From NCBI GenBank assembly GCA_964633225.1, contig CAZWFQ010000007.1, positions 10,553 through 74,552 of the forward strand: 64,000 bases of DNA, in the 5' to 3' direction. Below are positions 18,054-31,318 of the stretch, piece by piece. This DNA is from JAKQIM01 sp964633225 (GTDB lineage: Bacteria; Chloroflexota; Anaerolineae; Anaerolineales; UBA4823). How positions within the stretch are numbered: position 1 is the stretch's first letter; each line of letters starts with the position of its first letter. Made by a program: the position numbers and the translations under genes. The notes beneath the pieces are model-generated. The model worked only from the letters and a program-made list of their open reading frames with translations. It did not search any database and was not told where the DNA came from.

Positions 18054-19916
18054 ATGAAAACCAAAACTTTCACCTTTGAAATTTTTCTCTATCTCCTGGC
18101 CTTTGCTTTGGCCCTGGTTTTGCGATTGGTGCAGTTGGGCGCCGCGCCGCTGGGGGATGTGGAGGCCGGTTGGGCTTTGCAAGCTCTAGATCTGCTGCGT
18201 GGGCAAGAATTCACATTTGGCTCTCAGCCGCTTTACGTGCTTGTCACCAGCCAATTCTTCTCGCTGCTGGGCAGCAGCAACGGTCTGGCTCGTTTGCTGC
18301 CTGCTCTGGCTGGCAGCAGTCTGCCCATCTTGCCGCTCTTCTTGGGCCGTTGGATTGCTGGCTCGCAGAAGCTGCGCTGGGCCGGCCTGATCTTTGCCTT
18401 TGGCATGGCTATTGACCCTGGCCTGGTGGCGCTCTCGCGCCAGGCTGGCAGCCTGGTCCCCGCTCTGGCATTCAGCCTGTGGGCCGTGACGCTGTATGCC
18501 GCCCGCCGCCCGGTGCCGGCGGGCATCCTGGCGGGCTTGGCGCTGCTCTCGGGGCCGGCTGTGCTGCACGGTGCCTTGACCCTGGCAGCCGCCTTTGGCC
18601 TGTCGCGCCTGCTGGACAAAAACCTGGCAGCCATCTCGGCGCCTGACGAGGCAGAGGCGAGCGAGGCTGCCCTCTCATCTGATGCCACGCCGGCAGCGCT
18701 GCCGTCCGCCTTCGATTTTTCGGCTCACTGGCTGCGCCCGGCTTTAATCAGTGCCGGGGCGGTGCTTCTGCTCGCCGGGACACTTTTTTTGCGCGTTCCG
18801 CAAGGCCTGGCGGCAATGGTTGGCAGCCTGCCCAGCTACATCTCTGGCTGGATAGAGCCTTCTGGTGTTTCGCTGCTGCGCCTGCTGGCCGGGTTGGCTT
18901 TTTACCAGCCCCTGGTGCTGATCTTCGCCCTGGTTGGCCTGGCCCGCGCCTGGTTTGACCTGACCACCCTGCCCACAGATGCCCAATCTGGCGCTCGCCT
19001 GACGCTGCGCCTGGGTCTGTGGGTCTTGGCGGCCTTGATCTTGGTGCTGCTGTACACTGCCCGCCAGGTTGCTGACCTGGCCTGGCTGCTGCCGCCCTTG
19101 TGGGGGATGGCAGCCATAGAACTGGCCCAACACCTGCCTCCTGCCAAAGATGCCAGTACCCGCCGGGTATCGGTGAGCCTGGCATGTTTGCTGGTTGTGT
19201 TGGCTGCCTTAAGCTGGATCAGCCTGCTGGCCCTGGCGCGCCAGCCCAATACCCTGCTGTATGCTGCTTTGGCCGTAGGCGCATTGCTGATGGGCTTTGT
19301 CTTGACCTTGCTGGTAGGGGCGGGCTGGTCTATCCCCGCAGCGCGCATGGGCCTGGCTTGGGCCGCTGCCACATGCTTGCTGTTGGGCTCGTTTTCTGCC
19401 GCCTGGGGCCTGGCTTACCTGCGCCCCAACGGGGCCCAGGAATTGTGGAGCCCTGGCCCTGCCGCCGGGCAAGCCGGCCAGTTGGTCTCTACCCTGGGAG
19501 ACCTGGCTGAGTGGAACAGCGGCCACCGCCAGGAAATTGATGTGCTTGTAACGGTAGACAGCCCCTCCCTGCGCTGGGCGCTGCGCGATTTTCTGGGCGC
19601 CAGCTATGTCGCCGGTTTGGCAGCCAGCGAGTCGCCCAGCGTGGTCATTGCATCCAGAGATCAAGAGACCCCCACCCTCGCCCAGGCCTACCGAGGGCAA
19701 GATTTTGTCTGGCGGGTGTACCCGGCCTGGCCGGGGCTTTTGCCTGCTAACCTGCCGGCCTGGCTCACTTCACGCCAGGCGCCCCTGGTTTCAGAGCAGG
19801 TGGTCTTGTGGGCGCGGATCGACCTTTTCCCAGATCAGGGCCTGGGCCAAACCACCCAGCCGGTAGAAACCGATGGCCTGGTGGTTCCGATTGAAGAAGA
19901 ACAATTTATCCCATAA
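18054..19916 (+). CDS. Polytopic membrane protein, PMT-like glycosyltransferase family
   Basis: A 620-aa membrane protein with an N-terminal helix, then an acidic loop GAAPLGDVEAGWALQALDLLRGQ-like segment where PMT-type enzymes keep their catalytic acidic residue, and many further helices. The C-terminal 120 residues are soluble and have the DFLGASYVAGLA region. Sequence conservation is lower than in the other three proteins of the cluster, so the family call rests on topology, the acidic first loop and position. It is followed after 19 bp by cmk, so the two may be co-transcribed. Confidence 0.62.
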   Translation: MKTKTFTFEIFLYLLAFALALVLRLVQLGAAPLGDVEAGWALQALDLLRGQEFTFGSQPLYVLVTSQFFSLLGSSNGLARLLPALAGSSLPILPLFLGRWIAGSQKLRWAGLIFAFGMAIDPGLVALSRQAGSLVPALAFSLWAVTLYAARRPVPAGILAGLALLSGPAVLHGALTLAAAFGLSRLLDKNLAAISAPDEAEASEAALSSDATPAALPSAFDFSAHWLRPALISAGAVLLLAGTLFLRVPQGLAAMVGSLPSYISGWIEPSGVSLLRLLAGLAFYQPLVLIFALVGLARAWFDLTTLPTDAQSGARLTLRLGLWVLAALILVLLYTARQVADLAWLLPPLWGMAAIELAQHLPPAKDASTRRVSVSLACLLVVLAALSWISLLALARQPNTLLYAALAVGALLMGFVLTLLVGAGWSIPAARMGLAWAAATCLLLGSFSAAWGLAYLRPNGAQELWSPGPAAGQAGQLVSTLGDLAEWNSGHRQEIDVLVTVDSPSLRWALRDFLGASYVAGLAASESPSVVIASRDQETPTLAQAYRGQDFVWRVYPAWPGLLPANLPAWLTSRQAPLVSEQVVLWARIDLFPDQGLGQTTQPVETDGLVVPIEEEQFIP

Positions 19917-19935
19917 CAGAATACAGAGAAGATGA

Positions 19936-20622
19936 ATGAGCATTCCTGCAATCATAGCAATTGACGGCCCGGCAGCTTCGGGCAAATCTACCCTCGGCCA
20001 ACGCCTGGCCAACGCGCTGGGCTACCTATATTTTGATACCGGGGTCATGTACCGCGCCGTTACCTGGGCGGCCTTACAACGCGGCATTGCCATCGACGAC
20101 GAAAAAGCCGTCACCGAGCTGGCCGAAAGCCTGGATATTGACGTTTGTGCGCCCTCGCAGAACGATGGGCGCGCCTATGATGTGCTGGCCGATGGGCAGG
20201 ATATCACCTGGGAGATCCGCCGTGCAGATGTGGATGCCAACGTTTCACCTGTTTCGGCATATGCAGGGGTGCGTAAGCTTTTGACTGCCCAACAGCGCCG
20301 CATTGGCCTGCGTGGCAAAGTGGTGATGGTTGGGCGAGATATTGGCACGGTGGTGCTGCCCGAAGCCGATCTGAAGATCTACCTGGATGCCTCGGCTGAA
20401 GAGCGTGCCCGGCGGCGCTACGAAGAGCTGTGCCAGCGCGGGCAGCCTGCCGAATACCAAAAGATCCTGGACGCCATGCGCCAGCGCGACCAGATCGACT
20501 CGACCCGCCAGGTGGCCCCTTTGTGTGCGGCTCCCGATGCCATCATCGTGGATTCGGACCATGTCAATGCGGACCAGATCTTGGAAAAGGTGCGGGCGCT
20601 TGTAGATCAACACGCTTCCTAG
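19936..20622 (+). CDS. cmk: Cytidylate kinase
   Basis: Phosphorylates CMP and dCMP with ATP in pyrimidine salvage and recycling in the cytoplasm. The 228-aa protein has the P-loop GPAASGKST (residues 8-16), the LGYLYFDTGVMYRA nucleotide-binding segment, the middle VSPVSAYAGVRK segment, GRDIGTVVLPEADLKIYL, and the lid region EERARRRYEEL. Length matches the bacterial family, including the extra CMP-binding insert. The ATG at 19936 is preceded by GAGAAG. The arrangement cmk followed by a plsC-like acyltransferase is common in bacteria. Confidence 0.97.
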   Translation: MSIPAIIAIDGPAASGKSTLGQRLANALGYLYFDTGVMYRAVTWAALQRGIAIDDEKAVTELAESLDIDVCAPSQNDGRAYDVLADGQDITWEIRRADVDANVSPVSAYAGVRKLLTAQQRRIGLRGKVVMVGRDIGTVVLPEADLKIYLDASAEERARRRYEELCQRGQPAEYQKILDAMRQRDQIDSTRQVAPLCAAPDAIIVDSDHVNADQILEKVRALVDQHAS

Positions 20623-20778
20623 CCGCCCCAGCTTATTGGCGCGGCTCATAAACAGGTCTGGCAAACCAATCCTGACCTGATCTATGCAGTAGATTGCCCT
20701 ACTGCTGCCTCCTGAGTACTGGGGGTGCGGATGGGCAACCGGCTGCCGTAATAGAGTATTTTCGACCTTCACCGGTTG

Positions 20779-21549
20779 ATGAGGCCGCTGATGACTGATT
20801 TGATTAAACCGGCGCAAGAAAGCGAAGACCAGCCGGCATCCACTTGCAAGGGTTACGATCACGCCCGGTTGGAGGCGCGCCGCCGCTTTCTGCGCTTTTT
20901 GATTCGCACGATCGGCTTTAACTTCCTGGCCCGGCTGGAGCGCGTGGAAGGGATTGAGAACATCCCCACAACCGGCCCAGCGATCTTGATCTTCAACCAT
21001 ATCGCTTTTGTGGATTCTCTCGTGATCCTGCACGTTACACCGCGTAACGTGGTGCCCCTGGCCAAGGTGGAGGTGTATGATTACCCCATCATCGGTATCT
21101 TCCCTCATCTGTGGGAGGTTATCCCGGTGCGCCGCGAAGAGGTAGACCGGCGGGCCATCCAGAGCGCGCTGGATGTATTGAAGGCCGGAGAGATCGTTCT
21201 CCTGGCGCCAGAAGCCACGCGCCATACCGCCATGCAAGAAGGCAAGGTGGGGGTGGCTTATCTTGCCAGCCGTACCAATTCGCCCATTGTGCCGGTGATG
21301 GTAGAAGGCACCCCGGGCTTCCCCAGCCTGCCGTTTTTGCCGCGTTGGAGCGGGCCGGGCATCCAGGTGAAATTTGGCAAGCCTTTTCGTTTCCGCAAGG
21401 ACCTGGGCCGGCCCAGGCGCGAACAACTTAATCGGATGACACAAGAAGCCATGTATCGCCTGGCAGCTATGCTGCCAGAGCAGCGACGCGGTGTGTATGC
21501 CGACCTTTCACAAGCCACGCAAGAAACGATCGAAGAGATCGTGCTATAA
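20779..21549 (+). CDS. 1-acyl-sn-glycerol-3-phosphate acyltransferase (PlsC family)
   Basis: Transfers a fatty acyl group to the sn-2 position of lysophosphatidate in phospholipid synthesis at the membrane. The NHxxxxD catalytic motif is present as NHIAFVD (about residue 73), followed by the substrate-binding block LLAPEATRH, where the usual EGTR reads EATR, and the later PVMVEGTPGFP block. The 256-aa length is normal. A TTG at 20776 directly precedes the ATG at 20779; a further ATG lies at 20791, and neither has a strong ribosome-binding site, so the start is uncertain by a few codons. The 153-bp gap after cmk holds no recognisable gene. Confidence 0.9.
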   Translation: MRPLMTDLIKPAQESEDQPASTCKGYDHARLEARRRFLRFLIRTIGFNFLARLERVEGIENIPTTGPAILIFNHIAFVDSLVILHVTPRNVVPLAKVEVYDYPIIGIFPHLWEVIPVRREEVDRRAIQSALDVLKAGEIVLLAPEATRHTAMQEGKVGVAYLASRTNSPIVPVMVEGTPGFPSLPFLPRWSGPGIQVKFGKPFRFRKDLGRPRREQLNRMTQEAMYRLAAMLPEQRRGVYADLSQATQETIEEIVL

Positions 21550-21550
21550 T
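21542..21550 (+). promoter_or_regulatory. Extended -10 promoter of the membrane sensor kinase gene
   Basis: TGCTATAAT, identical to the element before 7614, overlaps the stop codon of the acyltransferase gene. Transcription would start near 21557 and leave a leader of about 37 nt before the ATG at 21594. No -35 match is evident. Confidence 0.5.
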
Positions 21551-21593
21551 TTAGGTAACTGCGCCCGGCACGAATCTTGCATTCGTTAACGAT

Positions 21594-24500
21594 ATGAATA
21601 TTGAGAGCATGCTGTTCAAGAATACCTCTTACATTGAACAGCCCAACGGCCTGATTGGTTGGTTGGGCTGGTTGATATTCTTGGGCGGCGTCATTTTTTT
21701 GTTGTGGCGCTGGCTGCCGTACAATAAAAAAATGGGCCGCACGCAGTGGATCATCTTCGCTGTGCTGGCAGCGCTGCTGCCATTGACCAACCTCTTCTTA
21801 GGGCTCCGCCTGCCCATTGGAACGGCTTTGCCTCCGCCAGGCCTTCCAGTGGATCCGTTGGGACCGGTGGTAGTATTCTTTGCCGCCTTGCCCTGGCTTC
21901 TGGCTGCCGGTTTGCTGGGCCCGGCGCCGGCTGCGGCCCTGGCTTTTGTTTCTGGCCTCTTCATGGCTTTGTGGAATACACACAGCCCCTTTACCCCGCT
22001 TGAATATTCACTCTTGGCCCTCTTGTTGGGCGCCTGTTTCCAGCAGCGCTACCGCACCCTGGCGTTTCGTGCCCTGCGCCGCCCGCTGCTGGCGGGGCTC
22101 TTGTTGGGGCTGGTTTACCCACTGATCTATATTCTGGATATCTTGTTTGTGTTCAGTGGCAGCCTGGCCAGCCGCCTGGATTATGCACTGGCCAATACAG
22201 CGGCGGCCTCATTGAGCGTGCTGGCACAACTGCTGATTGCTGGGTTGGTCGGCGAGTTGGCTGCCTTTGCTTTCCCCAAGTTTTGGGGCGGGCGCGGCCC
22301 ACTGACACCCTCGCCGGCAGAGCGCCGCTTACAGACGCGTTTCCTGGCCAGCCTGGCGCCGCTGGCGGTGATCCTGATGGTCGGCCTGATCGCCGGCGAT
22401 TGGGTGGTGGCTGGCGCTGCCGCCCGCCAGATGCTGGAAGACCGCATGCAAAGCACTGCCAATATGGCTGCTCAGGGCGTGCCTTTCTTCCATGCCACCG
22501 GCCAGGCGCTCATCCAAGATATGGCCAATGACCCGCGCTGGTACCAGGGGCCTCAAGATGGGCAGACTGCCTTGCTGGAAGAAAACCTGCGCAGCATCCC
22601 CTTTTTCCGCCAGCTCTACCTGCTGGATGAACAGGGCGATGCCCTGGCAGGCTATCCAACGGTTGATTTTTATGCCGCAGACCCTTCTCCCAAAGAGTTC
22701 GCTGCCATTGACCTGGCCATTGCCGGCCTGGCCTTCCAATCTTATACCATTTCTCCGGTGCCGGGCGAAAACGTAGCCCAGGTCTCTTTCATTGCCGCTA
22801 TCAAGGAAGGTGACCGAGTGCACGGCGTGCTGGTGGGGCGCACAGACCTGGCGAACAACCCGCTTACCCAACCCGTCTTGATTTCTCTGGCCAGCATTGC
22901 AGACGTTGATGGGGAAGGCATGCTGCTGGATGATGAGGGGCGCATCTTGTATCACTCTGCCAATGCCCAGGTGATGGAGAAATACCAGGGCGATACCTCG
23001 GAAAAGCCGGCTTTCTTTGCCGACAGTGTGGCCCCTGATGGCACTCGCCGCATGTTGTATTACCAACCTGTGCAGGGTCAGCCTTGGGCAGTGGTGACGA
23101 TTGTGCCCGCCCGGCAGGCCCAGCAGTTGGCCTTGCGCATTGCCGCGCCTCTGCTGGGGATGATCCTGGTGCTGTTCTTCCTGGCGGCTGTTTTCCTGCG
23201 CCTTTCATTGCGCGTTGTAACTGCTTCGTTGCAGCACCTGGCTTCAGAAGCCAACCGCATTTCCAGCGGGCGGCTGGACCGCCCCTTGCAGTTGGAGGGC
23301 GAAGACGAGGTCGGGCAGCTGCGGCGCGCCTTTGAGCATATGCGTGTCAGCCTTAAAGATCGTCTGGATGAACTCAATCGTGTCCTGGTGGTCAGCCAGG
23401 GTGTGGCCTCCAGCCTGGACCTGGGTGAAGCCCTCAAGCCCGTCTTGGATGCTGCTATCAGCACTGGCGTGACCTCGGCGCGGGTGGTACTCTCGTCTGA
23501 TGTGGCTCCCGAGGCTCAGGTGGGCGCATCGCCGGTGACCCGCTTTGGCATTGGCAGCGAAGCTTTCAGCCACCTGGATGAGCAGATCCTGGCTCTGGCG
23601 CGCCAACAAGACCAACGGATTGTCATCACCAACCCCACCCGCGTGCGTAATTTGAATTTCTCTGTTGGCGCCGCCCGTCCTGAGGCTCTGCTGGGGATGC
23701 CGCTGCGCCATGAGAACCTGTACTTTGGTGTCATGTGGGTGGCATACGACATCCCGCACCAATTTGGCGAAGATGAGGTGCGCTTCCTGTCTACTTTGGC
23801 CGGGCAGGCTGTGTTGGCAGCAGGCAATGCTCGCTTGTTTGCCTCTGCTGAGGTCGGTCGCCAGCAGTTGGAATCTATCCTGGCTTCTACCCCCGACCCT
23901 GTGCTGGTTACGGATCAGCAGAATAACCTGCTCCTGGCGAACCCGGCGGCCTGGCAGGCCTTGGATTTAAGTGCCACTACGGTGGATGACAAGGCGGTGG
24001 AGCAGGTTATCCAGCAGCCTGAGTTAGTGCGCCTGCTGACCAGCTTCTCGCAGGACCGCCTCTCAACCGAGCTGCGCTTGCCGGATGGGTTGATGTACAT
24101 GGCAACTGCCTCCACCGTCATGGCTGGCGATCGCCCTGTTGGGCGTATCTGTGTGCTGCGTGACATCACCCACCTGAAAGAATTGGATCAGCTAAAATCT
24201 GATTTTGTCTCCACCGTCAGCCACGATTTACGCTCACCGTTGACCCTCATGCGCGGCTATGCCACCATGCTCGAAATGGTCGGCGAACTGAACGAGCAGC
24301 AGTCCAATTATGTGCGCAAGATGGTGACTGGCGTAGAGAACATGACCCGCCTGGTGAACACCCTGCTGGACCTGGGGCGCATTGAAGCGGGTTTAGCGCT
24401 GCAGTTGGAGGCCATCCCCGTGCATGATATCGTTGAGCGCGTGGTGGGTAGTTTGCAGATCCAGGCATCTCAGAAGCAAATCCAGATGACCTGCGAAATC

Positions 24501-24890
24501 TCGCCAACTATCATCCCTCTGGTCGAGGCCGACCACGCCCTCTTGCAGCAGGCCATGCACAACCTGGTGGAAAACGCGATCAAGTACACTGACCCCGGAG
24601 GCCAGGTGGGGGTGCGTGTGTACCAGGACCGTGAACGCATGGTCTTTGAGGTGACTGACAGCGGCATTGGCATTGCGCCGGTGGATATCCCGCTCTTGTT
24701 CAAGAAGTTCTCGCGCGCTGGGCAAAAAGAGGCCAAGAAGCGCCCGGGCAGCGGCCTGGGGCTGGCGATTGTCAAATCGGTTGTTGAGCGCCACCAGGGC
24801 CTGGTGTGGGTGGAGAGCCAGTTGGGCAAGGGCAGCACCTTTTTCTTTGCCATTCCCTTCCGGCAGCCGCCGAAGAACGCCGCCAGGTGA
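21594..24890 (+). CDS. Membrane-bound sensor histidine kinase (polytopic region, Cache-like, HAMP, GAF, PAS, HisKA, HATPase)
   Basis: A 1098-aa kinase. Residues 1-250 contain about seven hydrophobic helices, a possible integral-membrane sensor. A helix near 260-275 leads into an extracytoplasmic Cache-like domain (about 280-505), closed by a helix near 515-540. HAMP (to about 595), GAF (about 605-755) and PAS (about 760-860) domains follow. HisKA has the acceptor His877 in VSHDLRSP. The HATPase_c domain has NLVENAIKYTDPGG, DSGIGI and GSGLGLAIV. The ending resembles WalK/ResE-type kinases. It has two separate membrane sensory units, which is unusual. No response regulator is adjacent, so its output is unknown. 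Confidence 0.92.
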   Translation: MNIESMLFKNTSYIEQPNGLIGWLGWLIFLGGVIFLLWRWLPYNKKMGRTQWIIFAVLAALLPLTNLFLGLRLPIGTALPPPGLPVDPLGPVVVFFAALPWLLAAGLLGPAPAAALAFVSGLFMALWNTHSPFTPLEYSLLALLLGACFQQRYRTLAFRALRRPLLAGLLLGLVYPLIYILDILFVFSGSLASRLDYALANTAAASLSVLAQLLIAGLVGELAAFAFPKFWGGRGPLTPSPAERRLQTRFLASLAPLAVILMVGLIAGDWVVAGAAARQMLEDRMQSTANMAAQGVPFFHATGQALIQDMANDPRWYQGPQDGQTALLEENLRSIPFFRQLYLLDEQGDALAGYPTVDFYAADPSPKEFAAIDLAIAGLAFQSYTISPVPGENVAQVSFIAAIKEGDRVHGVLVGRTDLANNPLTQPVLISLASIADVDGEGMLLDDEGRILYHSANAQVMEKYQGDTSEKPAFFADSVAPDGTRRMLYYQPVQGQPWAVVTIVPARQAQQLALRIAAPLLGMILVLFFLAAVFLRLSLRVVTASLQHLASEANRISSGRLDRPLQLEGEDEVGQLRRAFEHMRVSLKDRLDELNRVLVVSQGVASSLDLGEALKPVLDAAISTGVTSARVVLSSDVAPEAQVGASPVTRFGIGSEAFSHLDEQILALARQQDQRIVITNPTRVRNLNFSVGAARPEALLGMPLRHENLYFGVMWVAYDIPHQFGEDEVRFLSTLAGQAVLAAGNARLFASAEVGRQQLESILASTPDPVLVTDQQNNLLLANPAAWQALDLSATTVDDKAVEQVIQQPELVRLLTSFSQDRLSTELRLPDGLMYMATASTVMAGDRPVGRICVLRDITHLKELDQLKSDFVSTVSHDLRSPLTLMRGYATMLEMVGELNEQQSNYVRKMVTGVENMTRLVNTLLDLGRIEAGLALQLEAIPVHDIVERVVGSLQIQASQKQIQMTCEISPTIIPLVEADHALLQQAMHNLVENAIKYTDPGGQVGVRVYQDRERMVFEVTDSGIGIAPVDIPLLFKKFSRAGQKEAKKRPGSGLGLAIVKSVVERHQGLVWVESQLGKGSTFFFAIPFRQPPKNAAR

Positions 24891-24915
24891 AATTGGCAGA
24901 AGCCGCGCGGGGCTC

Positions 24916-24943
24916 TTGACCTCATCAAATCTTATGGTATAAT
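24916..24943 (+). promoter_or_regulatory. Promoter of rpoC
   Basis: A -35 TTGACC (24916-24921), a 16-nt spacer and a perfect -10 TATAAT (24938-24943) that also has a TG dinucleotide (24935-24936) of the extended -10 type. Transcription would start near 24950, leaving a leader of about 98 nt. This shows that rpoC is transcribed independently here. Confidence 0.75.
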
Positions 24944-24984
24944 CCGGCCCGCATGATATGGAAAATTTGTGAACGCACTGCCTG

Positions 24985-25024
24985 GCGCTTGAGATCGTAG
25001 GTCTCGGGCGCGGGCTTTTGTTTG
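24985..25024 (+). terminator. Terminator-like hairpin in the rpoC leader (possible attenuator)
   Basis: Positions 24985-24994 pair with 25002-25011 over 10 bp (two of them G-U) around a 7-nt loop. After four bases the T-rich run TTTTGTTTG (25016-25024) follows. The element lies between the promoter and the ribosome-binding site of rpoC, so it could attenuate rpoC transcription. The T-run is imperfect, so it could also be a plain leader structure. Confidence 0.45.
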
Positions 25025-25047
25025 TCTATCCTCCAGGAGGTAGTTGA

Positions 25048-29349
<4,302 letters not shown>

Positions 29350-29363
29350 CCTCCCCCTGAATC

Positions 29364-29405
29364 AATCAAAAAGATGGCGGCATTTGTGCCGCCATCTTTT
29401 TGATT
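29364..29405. terminator. Bidirectional intrinsic terminator between rpoC and the ABC transporter operon
   Basis: A perfect 19-bp inverted repeat (29364-29382 with 29387-29405) around a 4-nt loop. The stem contains a GC-rich core flanked by A5 on one side and T5 on the other, so it works for both convergent transcripts. Confidence 0.9.
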
Positions 29406-30359
29406 CTATTGATTGTTCTCGTACCGGTAACAGGCTACGAAATGGTTGGGCTCCAGCTCTTGTAAATGAGGGCGGAAGCGATCACAGCCCAGTGCTTTAT
29501 CGGCGACCGGGCAGCGGTCAAAGTACACACAACCTTCGGGGGCGCCCGTTTCTTTGGTGGTGAGTTCTGTGGAGCCGGCTTTCCACTTTTCGTCCAGCCG
29601 CGGCACTGAAGCCATGAGCATCTTGGTATATGGGTGCAGCGGATTGCTGAAAATCTTGTCGGTGGCACCCATCTCAGCCACGCAGCCGCGATAGAGGATG
29701 ACAGCATTTTCGCTGATGTAGTGAGCCAGCGACAGATCGTGTGTGATGAACAGGATTGCCAGGCCGCGTAATTTTAAGTCTGCCAGCAAATTGAGCACAT
29801 CGATGCGTGTCGAAGCGTCTAGCATGCTGATGATCTCGTCTGCCACCAGGAAGCGAATATCCAACAGTAGGGCGCGGGCGATCAAGAAGCGCTGCAACTG
29901 CCCGCCACTAAGTTGATGCGGGTACTTGTTCAACACGTGTTCGGGGTTCATCCCTACGGCTTCGATTGCTTTGTCGACTTTGTCGCGCCAGGCTGCATCG
30001 GTCATTGCTGGGAAGAATTCTTCGCGCAAATTGCTAAAAACCCGGTCTGCTTTGAAGATGGGGTTGTAAGAACTGAACGGGTCCTGGAAGACCCCCTGGA
30101 CGCTGCGGTAGTACTCTTTCAAATCGTTTCCGCTCAAATGGGAGACGTCTTGGCCTTTGAATTTGATCGCTCCCGAAGAAATCGAGAGCAGGCGCAGGAT
30201 CATCTTGCCGATCGTGCTTTTGCCGCTGCCGCTTTCACCGATCAGGGAAGTCACTTCGCCTTCTTTGATGTCAAAGCTGACATCATTGACGGCATGCAGT
30301 TCCTTGCCTCCGAAGGTGCCTACCCGGTAGATCTTTGTCACTCGATCAAGGCTAAGCAT
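29406..30359 (-). CDS. Oligopeptide/oligosaccharide ABC transporter ATP-binding protein (OppF/DppF-like)
   Basis: One of the two ATPases that power import through the permease pair encoded upstream. The 317-aa protein has Walker A GESGSGKST, the signature LSGGQLQRFLIARAL, Walker B FLVADEII and the family's C-terminal Cys-containing tail (CVYFDRCPVADKALGCDRF), a likely Fe-S or disulfide motif of this subfamily. I place the start at ATG 30359, because the family N-terminus MLSLDRVTKIY begins there and the start overlaps the preceding gene by 8 bp; the longer open frame to 30476 reads through that gene. Last gene of the five-gene import operon. Confidence 0.92.
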   Translation of the reverse strand: MLSLDRVTKIYRVGTFGGKELHAVNDVSFDIKEGEVTSLIGESGSGKSTIGKMILRLLSISSGAIKFKGQDVSHLSGNDLKEYYRSVQGVFQDPFSSYNPIFKADRVFSNLREEFFPAMTDAAWRDKVDKAIEAVGMNPEHVLNKYPHQLSGGQLQRFLIARALLLDIRFLVADEIISMLDASTRIDVLNLLADLKLRGLAILFITHDLSLAHYISENAVILYRGCVAEMGATDKIFSNPLHPYTKMLMASVPRLDEKWKAGSTELTTKETGAPEGCVYFDRCPVADKALGCDRFRPHLQELEPNHFVACYRYENNQ

Positions 30360-31314
30360 TCGTCTCGCGCTCCTTCCAGCAAGCGATGTGGTGCCCCGGC
30401 TCGACTTCGACAAAGGGCGGCGCCTCGCTGCACTTTTCAAACGCCAATGGGCAGCGTTCTCTAAAACGGCAGCCAATAGGCGGATTGAGCAGTAGGGGCG
30501 GGTTCCCTGGAATGCCGGTCAACCGTTTTTCGGTTGATTTGACCCCAATCTCAGGCAGCGACGAGATGAGCAGCTTGGTATACGGGTGGCGCGGGGCATG
30601 GATGATTGTTTCGGTAGACGCCTTTTCTGCCAACTGCCCGGCGTACATGATCAGGATGCTGTCGGCGATCTGGTACAGGATCGAGATATCGTGCGTGATC
30701 ACAATGGCACTTTTGCAGTAGCCCTGGTTGCGGAACTCAACCAACATCTCAGCCACAGCCTTCTGGCTGGCAACATCCAGCGCAGAGGTGATCTCATCGG
30801 CAATCAGCAGAGAAGGGTTGAGCAGTGTAGAAAGTACCATTACCATGCGCTGTTTCATGCCGCCCGAGAGCTCGATTGGGTACATATCCAGCACTCGGGT
30901 AGAAAGCTTGACCAGGCCCAGGCGGCGTTCCAGCTCGGGCAATGTGGCTTTGTAATCAACCCCGCGCGAGCCCAGGAGCTCGCTGATCATCTTGCCGATC
31001 TTGCGCGTGGGGTTCATGGCGTTCATGGCATACTGGGGGATGATGGAAATCTTCTTGAACCGGAAATCGTTCATCTTTTCCATGTCCCAGATTGGAAGCT
31101 CCTCGCCATCCAGGAGCACCTGCCCACCCATGTATTTCATGGGCGGCTTCATGTAGATCAGGCTGTGGCCCAGCGTGGTCTTGCCGCAGCCTGACTCGCC
31201 TGCCAGGCCCATGATCTCGCCATCTGCCATAGAAAACGTGGTGCTTTCTAGGGCCTGAACTTTGCCTCTCAGGGTTTGATAATAGATTTTGAGGTCTGTG
31301 ATTTGCAAGCTCAT
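30352..31314 (-). CDS. Oligopeptide/oligosaccharide ABC transporter ATP-binding protein (OppD/DppD-like)
   Basis: Second ATPase of the importer, 320 aa. Walker A is GESGCGKTT, the signature is LSGGMKQRMVM, Walker B is SLLIADEI, and the C-terminal Opp/Dpp tail has GCRFRERCPLAFEKC. I chose ATG 31314 (MSLQITDLKIYY) over the upstream in-frame ATG at 31365, because it lies 4 bp after the stop of the permease gene. OppD and OppF types form a heterodimer in this transporter class. The gene is embedded in the operon SBP-permease-permease-ATPase-ATPase. Confidence 0.92.
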   Translation of the reverse strand: MSLQITDLKIYYQTLRGKVQALESTTFSMADGEIMGLAGESGCGKTTLGHSLIYMKPPMKYMGGQVLLDGEELPIWDMEKMNDFRFKKISIIPQYAMNAMNPTRKIGKMISELLGSRGVDYKATLPELERRLGLVKLSTRVLDMYPIELSGGMKQRMVMVLSTLLNPSLLIADEITSALDVASQKAVAEMLVEFRNQGYCKSAIVITHDISILYQIADSILIMYAGQLAEKASTETIIHAPRHPYTKLLISSLPEIGVKSTEKRLTGIPGNPPLLLNPPIGCRFRERCPLAFEKCSEAPPFVEVEPGHHIACWKERETNA

Positions 31315-31318
31315 ACGC

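Noticed and set aside
20623..20775. Possible small RNA or tRNA between cmk and plsC
   Set aside because: No cloverleaf, no terminator and no recognisable promoter could be read.
20245..21444. 399-aa minus-strand ORF across cmk and plsC
   Set aside because: It runs antisense through two well-supported genes and has no recognisable fold.
30360..30476. 39-residue N-terminal extension of the OppF-like ATPase
   Set aside because: It reads through the end of the OppD-like gene and is unlike any ATPase N-terminus; ATG 30359 fits the family.
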